A stretch of 16,756 bases of DNA from an uncultured Alphaproteobacteria bacterium (GCA_937868035.1 CALMLK010000216.1:1-16756), one strand, 5' to 3'. Shown: positions 1-7,741, numbered from the stretch's first letter. Notes: generated from the letters alone by a model not told the origin. Numbers and translations are program-made.

Positions 1-54
1 TGTCGTCCCGGAGCTTAGCATCCAGGGCCCTGGATGCTAAGCTCCGGGACGACA
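1..54. repeat. Perfect 54-bp inverted repeat at the window edge
   Basis: Bases 1-27 are the exact reverse complement of bases 28-54, with no spacer (centre GGG|CCC). The right arm reads in frame as the ABC-ATPase D-loop segment LDAKLRDD. The left arm, read in the same frame, gives residues that do not match what normally precedes it in this family (Walker B, then EPLSN or EPLGA). The left arm is therefore most simply an inverted copy of the coding sequence, as produced by a fold-back chimera at a contig end. The repeat may continue to the left of the window. Confidence 0.95.
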
Positions 55-620
55 TGCGCCTCGAACTCACGCGCCTCCAGCAGGAAGTGGGCATCACTTT
101 CATTATTGTGACCCATGACCAGGACGAGGCGCTTTCCATGGCGACACGTATCGCGGTGATGGAGAAGGGCGCCATCATGCAGCTTGCAACGCCGGAGGAG
201 CTCTACGAGCACCCGACGTCCCGTTTCGTTGCTGACTTCATCGGCAAGGTCAATCTCTTCGATGCCGATGTCGTGTCGCAAAAGGGCACGGCCGTGATCT
301 GCAATGCCAAGGGGCTGGGCAAAATCAACCTCACGACAGACCGCAGCTGCGGCAAGCAGGTGACACTCGCGGTGCGTCCGGAAAAATTGAAACTGTCGAA
401 ATCATCACCAAAGGCCGATGGCCTGATCAAGGCAGAAGCACGGGTGCGCGACGTGGCCTACTATGGAGACTGGAGCGAAGTTGTTGTCGAACTGAATTCC
501 GGCCAGATGGTTTCGGTCAACGTCCAGAATGAAAAGCGCGACGTCAACGCCAGCGTGACCCGTGGCGAGAAGACTTATGTATCGTGGAACCCCGGCGACA
601 GCCTTGTGTTGACGGAATAG
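30..620 (+). CDS. Polyamine/Fe-type ABC transporter ATP-binding protein, C-terminal part
   Basis: This is the 3' part of an importer ATPase of the PotA/UgpC class, which hydrolyses ATP on the cytoplasmic side to drive solute uptake. The retained part begins at the D-loop (LDAKLRDD), followed by the switch/H-loop VTHDQDEAL, the family-typical segment EELYEHPTSRFVADFIG, and a C-terminal TOBE-like regulatory domain containing VRPEKL, ending in TAG. Walker A, the LSGGQ signature and Walker B lie outside the window or are lost at the palindromic edge. The reading frame stays open into the inverted repeat, but that part does not resemble the family. The agmatinase-family gene starts 63 nt downstream on the same strand, so a polyamine or guanidino substrate is plausible. 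Spermidine/putrescine, iron or sugar-phosphate specificity cannot be separated by this fragment alone. Confidence 0.85.
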   Translation: MDAKLRDDMRLELTRLQQEVGITFIIVTHDQDEALSMATRIAVMEKGAIMQLATPEELYEHPTSRFVADFIGKVNLFDADVVSQKGTAVICNAKGLGKINLTTDRSCGKQVTLAVRPEKLKLSKSSPKADGLIKAEARVRDVAYYGDWSEVVVELNSGQMVSVNVQNEKRDVNASVTRGEKTYVSWNPGDSLVLTE

Positions 621-683
621 AACAGAACAAGTCGCCGCAATGCGGCCATCGCCCGAGCATTCGCCCGTCGAGGAGTAGATTAC

Positions 684-1679
684 ATGGCACTGGAAATGGA
701 CAAACTCGGCCGCCTGCCGGGCGACGATGCGTTCCGCCGCACCGATCTGAAAGGCACAAACTGGGAGCCCACTTATGCGGGCGCCTTGTCCTTCATGCGC
801 CGCAAATATACGCGGGAGCTTGCCGGCGTTGACATAGCGGTGACGGGCGTACCCTTCGACCAGGCCGTGTCCCACCGTCCTGGAACGCGCCTCGGTCCGG
901 AAGGCATTCGCCGTGCCTCCGCTGAAAATGCGTGGGGCCCGTTCTGGCCCTGGAATTTTGATCCTTTCGAGACGCTGGCCGTCGTCGACTACGGGGACTG
1001 CTTTTTCGATTGGGGCAAGAAAGAGGATTTTCCAACCACGCTGGAAAATCACGCGGCCGGCATCCTGGCCTCCGGCGCGGAAATGATCACACTCGGCGGC
1101 GATCACTACATATCATATCCCTTGCTCAGGGCCCATGCGAAGAAGCACGGTCCCCTCGCTCTGGTCCATTTCGATGCCCACCGCGACGTCGAGATCGACA
1201 GCGGCGGGCGCATCGATCATGGCACAATGTTCGGCTACGCCGTGCGCGAAGGCCTGATCGACCCCCGCAAATCCGTGCAGATCGGCATCCGCACGACTTT
1301 CGTCGGCGAAACCACAATGGGCTTCCGCATCATCTATGCGGATGAAGTGCACGACTCCACCGCCGATCAGTTGGCAAAGGTGATCAAGGAGAAAGTCGGG
1401 CCATCGAAGGCTTATCTGACCTTCGATATCGATTGCCTTGATCCTTCCGCGGCACCCGGCACTGGCACACCCATTCCCGGCGGCATGACTTACCATCAGG
1501 CAGCCTCGGTCATCCGCCGCCTGAAGGACGTGAACTTTGTCGGCATGGACATGGTCGAAGTGTCGCCGCCTTTTGATCACTCCGAACTGACGTCGTCAGC
1601 CGCGGCGAGCCTCATCATGGAATACCTCTGCCTGCGTGCATGGCAGCGCGGCGCCCGCGCTGAAGCGATGCCGGAATGA
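684..1679 (+). CDS. speB: Agmatinase / guanidinobutyrase-family ureohydrolase
   Basis: The 331-aa protein belongs to the arginase/agmatinase family of binuclear Mn enzymes, which hydrolyse guanidino compounds to urea and an amine. All metal-ligand motifs are present: GGDH (H141), FDAHRD (D164, H166, D168) and FDIDCLDP (D248, D250). The HGTMF segment near residue 180 and the PGTGTP segment after the last motif are also family-typical. The ATG is preceded by GAGGAG about 8 nt upstream. It follows the ABC ATPase on the same strand and converges on the GMC oxidoreductase gene with only 7 nt between stops. Family membership is clear. Agmatine, 4-guanidinobutyrate or another guanidino acid are all possible substrates, so the symbol names the family rather than a proven reaction. 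Confidence 0.88.
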   Translation: MALEMDKLGRLPGDDAFRRTDLKGTNWEPTYAGALSFMRRKYTRELAGVDIAVTGVPFDQAVSHRPGTRLGPEGIRRASAENAWGPFWPWNFDPFETLAVVDYGDCFFDWGKKEDFPTTLENHAAGILASGAEMITLGGDHYISYPLLRAHAKKHGPLALVHFDAHRDVEIDSGGRIDHGTMFGYAVREGLIDPRKSVQIGIRTTFVGETTMGFRIIYADEVHDSTADQLAKVIKEKVGPSKAYLTFDIDCLDPSAAPGTGTPIPGGMTYHQAASVIRRLKDVNFVGMDMVEVSPPFDHSELTSSAAASLIMEYLCLRAWQRGARAEAMPE

Positions 1680-1686
1680 CTGTACG

Positions 1687-3258
1687 CTAAGCTGCTGTCT
1701 TTGCCGTAGGTCCGATCTTCAACACGTCCTTCACGATGTGCTCGGCCGTGCGCACGGCCTGCGCGACGATGGTGAGCGACGGGTTGACGGCGGTCGAAGA
1801 TGGCAGGAAGGACGCATCGACGACATAGAGATTGTCCACGTCCCAGACGCGGCAGAAGGGATCGAGCACCGACGTTGCGGGATCATTGCCGAAACGGGCA
1901 GTGCCACACTGGTGCATGGCAACCTTGATGTCCATTTTCTGCGTGATGATGATGGGGAAGCCCAGCTTCCGCATCAAGCGGCTCCAGTGCTTCACCAGTT
2001 CGCCGTGGGATTTCAGATTGTTCGCGGTGTAGGCCAGCCTGATCTTGCCGTCGCTGTCGAGCGACACGCGGTTGTTGGGATCGGGCAGGTCTTCCGACAT
2101 GATCCACCAATCCACGCTGCGCGTTGCAAACCAGTTCATCAGGAATTCCGGAATGAGCGGCATGTTGGCCGTCAGCATGCCACCCTGCAGCTTGCCGAGA
2201 CCCTGCACGTTGCCCAAGGGATAGGGCTTCACGGAATTGGCTAGGTAGAAATCGTTGATGCACAGCGACTTCTGGAACGTCACGTTGTTCTTCTTCAACG
2301 GATTGACGGCCATCATCGCCGTGTTGTTGTGGGCCATGTAGTTGCGGCCCAATTGGTCCGATGAATTGTTGCCCAGCCCCTTCGGATGCTTGGCATTGGA
2401 TGATCGCAACAGAAGCGCTGCGGAATTGATGGCGCCCGCGCTGGAGATGACAAGTCCCGCCGAGATGATGCGCGATTGGCCGCCATGTTCAATCTCCACG
2501 GCCGCCACCTTGCGGCCAGTGTCGTCCGTGATCAGACGGCGCACATAAGTTTCCAGCACGAGATCCACATTGCCCGTCGCCAGCGCGGGATCGACCATGC
2601 GCACTTCCGCGTCGTTCTTGGCTCCCAGCTTGCAGGCAAAGCCATCGCAGGTCTTGCAGCGGATGCACTTGCCCCCTGGATGAAAGTCAATGGCCACGGG
2701 CAGCGGAAACGGCTTCAGACCCATCTCCCGTAGGCGGGTGTCGAAGAACTGGATTTCCGGTTCGTGCCCAACGGCAGGATGGGGCATGGGGCCCGAGCGC
2801 GGTGGCTCGCACGGGTCCATCCCCGCAGTGCCATGGGTTCCGAAAAGCTGCTCCGCCACATCGTAGTAAGGCGCAAGTTGCGCGTAGGTGATGGGCCACC
2901 CCGGAGCGACGCCAGCCTCATGCTGGAGGGGTTCAAAATCCTCGACGCGGAAACGAACCGTCGCCGTGCCGAAGAACTTGGAATTTCCGCCGACATAATA
3001 ATAGGTCGAAGGGTTGAATTCCTGTCCGTCGCGGTCGCGCCAGGTTTCGCGCGTGGCGTAACGGCGCTCGTGGAATACGGCCTTGACGCTCCAGTTGTCT
3101 GCCTCGCGCGGAAGGCGCGTGCCTCGCTCGATCACCAGCACCCGTGCACCGGCCACGGCCAGACGATTGGCCATCGCCCCGCCGCCAACGCCCGCACCGA
3201 TGATGACGGCGTCGTAGGATGTGTTGATGGCGGTAATGGTAATATCATCTGTCTTCAT
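1687..3258 (-). CDS. GMC-family FAD oxidoreductase with a four-cysteine cluster
   Basis: The 523-aa flavoprotein belongs to the glucose-methanol-choline oxidoreductase family, which oxidises alcohol groups of sugars, polyols or sterols. The N-terminal dinucleotide fold shows GAGVGGG (residues 21-27) and the ribose-binding Glu of VIERG (E44). The C-terminal domain has HQCGTARFG (H449) and DASFLPSSTAVNPSLT (N492), the expected catalytic His/Asn pair. Residues 198-209 hold C-x2-C-x2-C-x4-C followed by LGAK, a Cys-rich insertion known in some bacterial GMC and long-chain alcohol oxidase relatives. No signal peptide is obvious. The ATG overlaps the gntR stop codon by 4 nt, so the two are probably translated as a coupled pair. 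Neither a small gamma subunit nor a cytochrome c subunit is encoded next to it. The substrate is unknown. Confidence 0.87.
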   Translation of the reverse strand: MKTDDITITAINTSYDAVIIGAGVGGGAMANRLAVAGARVLVIERGTRLPREADNWSVKAVFHERRYATRETWRDRDGQEFNPSTYYYVGGNSKFFGTATVRFRVEDFEPLQHEAGVAPGWPITYAQLAPYYDVAEQLFGTHGTAGMDPCEPPRSGPMPHPAVGHEPEIQFFDTRLREMGLKPFPLPVAIDFHPGGKCIRCKTCDGFACKLGAKNDAEVRMVDPALATGNVDLVLETYVRRLITDDTGRKVAAVEIEHGGQSRIISAGLVISSAGAINSAALLLRSSNAKHPKGLGNNSSDQLGRNYMAHNNTAMMAVNPLKKNNVTFQKSLCINDFYLANSVKPYPLGNVQGLGKLQGGMLTANMPLIPEFLMNWFATRSVDWWIMSEDLPDPNNRVSLDSDGKIRLAYTANNLKSHGELVKHWSRLMRKLGFPIIITQKMDIKVAMHQCGTARFGNDPATSVLDPFCRVWDVDNLYVVDASFLPSSTAVNPSLTIVAQAVRTAEHIVKDVLKIGPTAKTAA

Positions 3259-3974
3259 ACTGATTTGGGACGGGTGCCACGCGGCGAGACGTCATCGCGG
3301 AAGAGCGACTCGTTCGCAGCGTGCATGGCGGCCATCACGGCAAAGGAGTTGTCGAGATGGATGCGCATGGCGAGTTCTGCCTGCAAGGCATTGCCACGCT
3401 GCAGGGCTTGGGCAATGGCGGCGTGCTGCTCCGTGACATCAGCAAGATGACCCGGCACCGGAGCACTGAGTTGGCGCATGCGGTCCAGATGGACCTTGGC
3501 CAGTGTGATGAATTTCCAGATGCGGGGATAGCCCGAGATCCGCGCAATCATGGCGTGGAAGGCATCGTCTTCCTCAAGATAATCTTCAAATCTGTTCTCC
3601 GCCAGAATGACACGCATCCTCGCGATGCTGTCGGCCAGCATCTGCGAATCGTGCTCCGTGACAAGGTCCGCCGCCTTGCGCACGCTCTCCACTTCAAGCG
3701 CACGCCGCAGCACGAAGCCTTCTTCGGCGACCGGAAAGGAGATCCTGCTCACCCATGTGCCGGAATGCGGCAGGATGTCCACCAAGCCTTCTTCGACCAA
3801 CCGCTGCAGTGCCTCCCGCACGGGGGTGCGCGACACCTTGAAGCGTTCTGCGATATCCTTTTCCTGAACCGGCACACCGGGACGAAGATCAAGCCGAACA
3901 ATAGCACGTCGCAGATACTCATATATCTGCTCGGATTTCGGCGGAGACCGGTCCTGCGTGCCGTTCGTGTTCAT
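3255..3974 (-). CDS. GntR-family transcriptional regulator, FCD (FadR) subfamily
   Basis: The 239-aa regulator has an N-terminal winged helix (about residues 14-77; recognition-helix motif VSRTPVREALQRL) and an all-helical FCD ligand domain. The FCD domain carries the usual metal/ligand-site positions: Asp in EEDDAFHAMIA, His in EQHAAIAQAL and His in RIHLDNS. These proteins usually repress a catabolic operon until a small carboxylate or sugar acid binds. It is the first gene of the minus-strand pair with the GMC oxidoreductase (4-nt overlap) and is divergent from the iron alcohol dehydrogenase, so both transcripts are likely targets. The start has no strong Shine-Dalgarno sequence immediately upstream; a GGAG sits about 18 nt away, so the exact start is less certain than the family. 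Confidence 0.88.
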   Translation of the reverse strand: MNTNGTQDRSPPKSEQIYEYLRRAIVRLDLRPGVPVQEKDIAERFKVSRTPVREALQRLVEEGLVDILPHSGTWVSRISFPVAEEGFVLRRALEVESVRKAADLVTEHDSQMLADSIARMRVILAENRFEDYLEEDDAFHAMIARISGYPRIWKFITLAKVHLDRMRQLSAPVPGHLADVTEQHAAIAQALQRGNALQAELAMRIHLDNSFAVMAAMHAANESLFRDDVSPRGTRPKSV

Positions 3975-4012
3975 AAGGGAAACTCGCTAAAACTCCACAC
4001 CCGTGATCCGGA

Positions 4013-4042
4013 TTGACAGGCCGTATGACTTCTGTGTCTAAT
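4013..4042 (+). promoter_or_regulatory. Candidate sigma70 promoter for the iron alcohol dehydrogenase
   Basis: TTGACA (4013-4018) is a perfect -35 hexamer. It is followed after 18 nt by TCTAAT (4037-4042), a 5/6 match to the -10 consensus. It lies in the 120-bp gap between the divergent gntR and alcohol dehydrogenase genes, about 50 nt upstream of the latter's ATG. A small inverted repeat GGCGT-TG-ACGCC (4071-4082) sits between this promoter and the start codon and could be an operator or a leader hairpin. Confidence 0.55.
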
Positions 4043-4094
4043 AACTCATATATTGGTTGCCGTTACAAGGGGCGTTGACGCCTGAAAGGCTGCG

Positions 4095-5207
4095 ATGAGC
4101 ACGATCACCTATCTCACCCGCATCGAATTCGGCGAAGGCCAGATCTCGCGGTTGCAGGAATTGCTCGATGGCCTCGGCGTCAAGCGCCCGCTGATCGCGA
4201 CCGACAAGGGTCTCGTGGCCACTGGCCTTGTAGCAAAGGTCACGGCGCAGCTTCGTGACAAGCCCTCGATTTTCGATGGCACCCCCGCCAACCCGACGGA
4301 AGATGCCGTGCTGGCGGCCCACGCCGTATACCGCCAAGGGGACTGCGATGGGATCGTTGGACTGGGCGGGGGCTCGGCGCTCGATCTCGCCAAGGGTGTC
4401 CGCCTTCTCACGGGCCATGAGGGTCCGCTCGCGCAATATACGCTGGTCGCGGGCGGCATCACCCGAATCCATGGCCGCATCTGCCCGATGATCGCCGTTC
4501 CAACAACGTCCGGCACTGGCTCGGAAGTGGGCCGTGCCGCGGTCATCATCACGGCGGAAGGCCGCAAGCTGGGGATCATCTCGCCCCACATGCTGCCATC
4601 CATCGCCTTGTGCGATCCCGAACTCACCTACGGCCTGCCGCCGGGCCTTACGGCCGCAACCGGCATGGATGCAATCTCACATTGCCTCGAAACTTTCATG
4701 GCAAGTGCCTTCAATCCACCCGCCGATGCCATTGCACGCGACGGCCTTGCCAAGGGCTGGCGCTCTCTCCGCAACGCCGTGGCCAACGGCAACGACAAGG
4801 AAGCGCGCAACGACATGATGATGTGCGCACTGGAGGGGGCCATGGCTTTCCAGAAGGGCCTGGGTGCGGTGCATGCCCTCACGCATCCGCTCGGCGCAAT
4901 CCGATCCCTCAATCTCCATCACGGCACGCTCAATGCCGTGTTGATGCCAACTGTCCTCCGCTTCAACCGCAGCGTCATCGGCGCCAAGTGGGATTGGCTG
5001 GAGAAATTCTTTGGCCAGGCGCCCGACAAGGCCATCGCCGCCCTGAACCAGGACATCGGAATTCCCTCGGGATTGGCCTCGCTCGGCGTGACCGAAGCCA
5101 TGATGGAGCAGGTGGCGCAAGAGGCACTCAAGGATCATTGCCACGCCACCAATCCGCGCCTCGCAACAGCGGCCGACTACCTCGCCCTGATGCGGGATTC
5201 AGCCTGA
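4095..5207 (+). CDS. Iron-containing (group III) alcohol dehydrogenase
   Basis: The 370-aa cytosolic protein belongs to the Fe-ADH family, which interconverts alcohols and aldehydes or ketones with NAD(P). The nucleotide-binding GGGSALDLAK motif starts at residue 91, and the PTTSGTGSEVG segment follows at 136. Metal-ligand candidates are D192 and H196 in MDAISHCLE, H260 in GAVHALTHPLGA, and H276 in HHGTLNAV. The loop between the last two ligands is about two residues longer than in FucO-like enzymes. The start is supported by GAAAGG upstream. It is followed after 34 nt by an SDR gene, and both are divergent from gntR. The substrate is unknown; maleylacetate reductase-like or lactaldehyde reductase-like roles cannot be excluded. 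Confidence 0.88.
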   Translation: MSTITYLTRIEFGEGQISRLQELLDGLGVKRPLIATDKGLVATGLVAKVTAQLRDKPSIFDGTPANPTEDAVLAAHAVYRQGDCDGIVGLGGGSALDLAKGVRLLTGHEGPLAQYTLVAGGITRIHGRICPMIAVPTTSGTGSEVGRAAVIITAEGRKLGIISPHMLPSIALCDPELTYGLPPGLTAATGMDAISHCLETFMASAFNPPADAIARDGLAKGWRSLRNAVANGNDKEARNDMMMCALEGAMAFQKGLGAVHALTHPLGAIRSLNLHHGTLNAVLMPTVLRFNRSVIGAKWDWLEKFFGQAPDKAIAALNQDIGIPSGLASLGVTEAMMEQVAQEALKDHCHATNPRLATAADYLALMRDSA

Positions 5208-5241
5208 AGAAACCAAACAAGAAACTGCCGGAGGAGGCCCC

Positions 5242-6036
5242 ATGTCCAACATTGCCAAATATCGCACCATTTTCAGCCTGGCCGGAAAGAAGGCCATCGT
5301 CACGGGCGGCTCCCGCGGGATCGGCAAGGCTTTGGCAGAGGGACTTGCCGCCTATGGGGCGGACGTGGCGATCGTCGTCAAGTCGACAGTGGACCGTGCC
5401 GAGGCCGTGGCCAGCGACATCCGCAAGAATGGCACGGACGCCTTCGTCATCCAGGCCGACGTGTCGAACGAAGCGGATGTGAAGCGCATGACGGAAGAAG
5501 TCATCAAGCGCTGGGGCCGCATCGACATTCTCGTCAACAATGCCGGCATCATCTATCCTGGCAACTCCGAGCGCTACACGCTCGAGGATTTCCGCAAGAC
5601 CATGGCGACGAATCTCGATGGCGTCTTCCTCGTCTCGCGCGAAGTGGGCCAGCACATGATCCGGCAGAAGTCCGGTTCAATCATCACCATCGGATCGATG
5701 TCGGGCTATATCGTCAACTGGCCCTTCCGCCACACGGCTTACAACGTGTCCAAGGCAGGCGTACACATGCTGTGCAAGGGGCTAGCCACCGAATGGGCCG
5801 AGCACGGGGTGCGCGTCAACGCCATCGCGCCGGGCTACATTCGCACTGAGCTTACGGACGAAGTGATGAAGGAACATCCCGACGTGGTGAACAACGAATG
5901 GGCAAAGGCCGCGGTTCAGAACAGGATCGGTTCCGTGGATGAACTGGTGGGCGCCACGGTCTATCTCGCCTCCGACGCCGCGAGCTTCACCACCGGTGAA
6001 GTCATCGTCATCGATGGCGGCCTGACGCTCCGCTAA
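5242..6036 (+). CDS. Short-chain dehydrogenase/reductase (SDR), classical type
   Basis: The 264-aa classical SDR has the cofactor motif TGGSRGIG (21-28), NNAG (99-102), and the catalytic set S152, Y167 and K171 (AYNVSK). It ends with the usual VIVIDGGLTLR strand. Overall it resembles gluconate 5-dehydrogenase or sugar-alcohol dehydrogenases of this family, which oxidise a secondary alcohol with NAD(P). A strong GGAGGAGG lies just before the ATG. It is 34 nt downstream of the iron alcohol dehydrogenase and probably co-transcribed with it. The gene converges on the SelA-like gene with a 6-nt gap. Substrate and cofactor preference are not determinable here. Confidence 0.87.
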   Translation: MSNIAKYRTIFSLAGKKAIVTGGSRGIGKALAEGLAAYGADVAIVVKSTVDRAEAVASDIRKNGTDAFVIQADVSNEADVKRMTEEVIKRWGRIDILVNNAGIIYPGNSERYTLEDFRKTMATNLDGVFLVSREVGQHMIRQKSGSIITIGSMSGYIVNWPFRHTAYNVSKAGVHMLCKGLATEWAEHGVRVNAIAPGYIRTELTDEVMKEHPDVVNNEWAKAAVQNRIGSVDELVGATVYLASDAASFTTGEVIVIDGGLTLR

Positions 6037-6042
6037 CGGCCC

Positions 6043-7233
6043 TCAAAGGCCTGGTTTCGCCGCATCAAGGGCGCGGCCTACGATGGCTGCATCTTCAACA
6101 TCGAGCGCAAGTGGTGACAAAATGATGCGCCCATGGTGGCGCTCGCTGTCGTCGACGTGGATGGCGGGCGAATGCGAGAGCAGCCGCCGCGTCAGCTCCC
6201 GCGCCGCCTCGGGCGAGCCAGTATCGATGGAGATGTGGGGAACGCGGGAACTGTCCGCTGCGTGCTGAATGCACATGCCCGCACGCCAGTTCGTGTTCGC
6301 CTCGCGCACTGCTGCAAGTGTCGCGAGCCACCGGGCATGACGTACACCATCGCCTTCACGCACGAATAGCTGTAGCGCGGCTAGGAGCCCGGCGATCTCT
6401 TCCTTCCCGGCCTTGCAGGGACGGCCGATGCCGGTCACCGGCATGCCAACAAGACGCCTGCGATCAATGAGCGTGGCCGGCGGCGTCCACGTATCGATAT
6501 ACTGGTCGAGATCGAGATGCTGCAGCGCCGCGGCCATGATGAGATCTCGCTTGCCGCAAAGGAATCCGCTGGCCTGCGGTCCACCCAGAACCTTGCCGCC
6601 GGAGAAGGCAACGAGGTCAGCACCCTCCTCGATGAAGCGGCGCAGGTTTGCTTGTGGCGGCAATTGTGCAGCCGCATCCACGAGCACCGGCAGCCCGTGA
6701 CGCCGCGCGATTGCCACCACCTCGGGGAGGGAAGGTTCCGCACCCTCCGCAGCCACGTGGAAGATGGCCGCCGTCCTTTCAGTGATGGCGCTTTCGATCT
6801 GCCAGCCCTGTGCGTCGCGAACGCCTGCGCCCGCATGACGGTCGGGCAAGCCCACCTCCACGAGGTTGGCACCTGCGGCACGCAAGGCATGGTCATAGGC
6901 ATTGCGCTGGCTGCGCACGATGATGATCTCCCTGCGGCGACCGTCCTGCGGTAGCCGCGCCATGGCCGCGGCATCCAGCCCCGTCATCGTAGCGGCCGCG
7001 CCGAGCATCAGGCAGGCGGAGGCACCGGATGCAATATAGCCTGCTTCCGCGCCAGTAACCCGGGCAATCTCCGCCGACGCTGCCGCCTGCAGTTCCGCCA
7101 TGTCGAAACACAGGCGCGAAGCCTCTGTCATGGCGGCAATCACCTCCGGCTGCATCATGCCCCCCGAAAGCCGGGTGACCGTGCCACGGGCATTGATGAT
7201 GCGGCGGGCGCCGAGGTCCGAAAGCAGACTCAC
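6043..7233 (-). CDS. SelA-like PLP-dependent enzyme (aminotransferase fold type I)
   Basis: The 396-aa protein belongs to the SelA/D-glucosaminate-6-phosphate ammonia-lyase-like group of PLP enzymes. The N terminus GARRIINARGTVTRLSGG is characteristic of the group. The cofactor-binding strand VLVDAAAQLPP (D186) and the presumed Schiff-base lysine in SGGKVLGGPQASG (K214) are intact. It is shorter than true selenocysteine synthases, and no selB or selD is visible, so a catabolic lyase, such as one acting on an amino sugar acid, is more likely. Translation starts at a GTG that overlaps the stop of the upstream RidA-family gene by 4 nt (GTGA), which indicates coupling. The exact reaction is unknown; beta-elimination giving an enamine/imine product would fit the RidA neighbour. 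Confidence 0.78.
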   Translation of the reverse strand: MSLLSDLGARRIINARGTVTRLSGGMMQPEVIAAMTEASRLCFDMAELQAAASAEIARVTGAEAGYIASGASACLMLGAAATMTGLDAAAMARLPQDGRRREIIIVRSQRNAYDHALRAAGANLVEVGLPDRHAGAGVRDAQGWQIESAITERTAAIFHVAAEGAEPSLPEVVAIARRHGLPVLVDAAAQLPPQANLRRFIEEGADLVAFSGGKVLGGPQASGFLCGKRDLIMAAALQHLDLDQYIDTWTPPATLIDRRRLVGMPVTGIGRPCKAGKEEIAGLLAALQLFVREGDGVRHARWLATLAAVREANTNWRAGMCIQHAADSSRVPHISIDTGSPEAARELTRRLLSHSPAIHVDDSERHHGRIILSPLALDVEDAAIVGRALDAAKPGL

Positions 7234-7691
7234 GGCTTGACCGCCATGACGGCCGTGATTTCCACCGTGATGCTCTCCGGCAGTGTTCCCATGCCCACCG
7301 CCGCCCGCGTATGCCGGCCCGCCTCTCCGAACACCTCGACGAAGAGGTCGGAGCAGCCATTGATGACCTTGGGATGCTGTATGAAGTCTGGCGCGGCATT
7401 CACCATGCCGAGCACTTGCAGCACACGCTCCACCCTGTCGAGCGATCCGAGCGCCTGGCGGGCGCAGGCCAGCAACATCAGGCCCGTCCGGCGGGCATGC
7501 TGGTAGGCTTCCTCCACGGAGACATCCCGTCCGACGATGCCCCGTGCAAAATCCCCGTTTTCCAGAAGCGGACCCTGCCCCGAAATGTAGAGCAATCCGT
7601 TGTGCTCAATGGCTGGCACATAATTGCCCTTGGGTGATGGCGCCTCGGGAATGACGATGTTCAGTGCCTTCAACCGGTCTTCAGCGGACAT
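7230..7691 (-). CDS. RidA/YjgF-family enamine/imine deaminase
   Basis: The 153-aa protein fits the longer YjgF-like subgroup. RidA enzymes hydrolyse reactive enamines and imines such as 2-aminoacrylate released by PLP enzymes. The YISGQGP segment starts at residue 35. R129 and E144 have the same 15-residue spacing as the catalytic R105/E120 pair of E. coli RidA. The frame stays open to 7787, but the start at 7691 is chosen because AAGGAGG lies 8 nt upstream and the protein then begins with the usual N terminus; the extra 32 residues are unlike the family. It overlaps the SelA-like gene by 4 nt and is divergent from the ROK regulator. Confidence 0.85.
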   Translation of the reverse strand: MSAEDRLKALNIVIPEAPSPKGNYVPAIEHNGLLYISGQGPLLENGDFARGIVGRDVSVEEAYQHARRTGLMLLACARQALGSLDRVERVLQVLGMVNAAPDFIQHPKVINGCSDLFVEVFGEAGRHTRAAVGMGTLPESITVEITAVMAVKP

Positions 7692-7699
7692 GTTCAACA

Positions 7700-7706
7700 C
7701 CTCCTT
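7700..7706 (-). promoter_or_regulatory. Strong Shine-Dalgarno fixing the RidA-family start
   Basis: On the minus strand this reads AAGGAGG, 8 nt before the ATG at 7691. It decides for the 153-aa product over the longer open frame. On the plus strand the same bases overlap a TTGACA (7705-7710). Confidence 0.7.
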
Positions 7707-7726
7707 GACAATTTTTGAAATCCATT

Positions 7727-7741
7727 TGAATTTATAATTCA
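7727..7741. promoter_or_regulatory. Palindromic candidate operator in the divergent control region
   Basis: TGAATT-TAT-AATTCA is a perfect inverted repeat with 6-bp arms in an AT-rich stretch that stands out from the GC-rich surroundings. It contains a consensus TATAAT on the plus strand (7733-7738, facing the ROK gene) and TATAAA on the minus strand (facing RidA). A regulator bound here would block both promoters. AT-rich operators are typical of ROK repressors of the NagC/Mlc/XylR type, and the adjacent ROK protein is the obvious candidate. The plus-strand -35 is unclear: the only TTGACA (7705-7710) is 22 nt from the TATAAT. Confidence 0.5.

Noticed and set aside
4610..5482. Open frame overlapping the iron alcohol dehydrogenase and SDR genes in another frame
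   Set aside because: Both overlapped genes have complete catalytic motifs; the alternative product is Arg/Pro-rich and unlike any protein family.
6043..7233. Genuine selenocysteine synthase (selA)
   Set aside because: The protein is shorter than typical SelA, no selB, selD or selC is near, and coupling to RidA points to a catabolic lyase.
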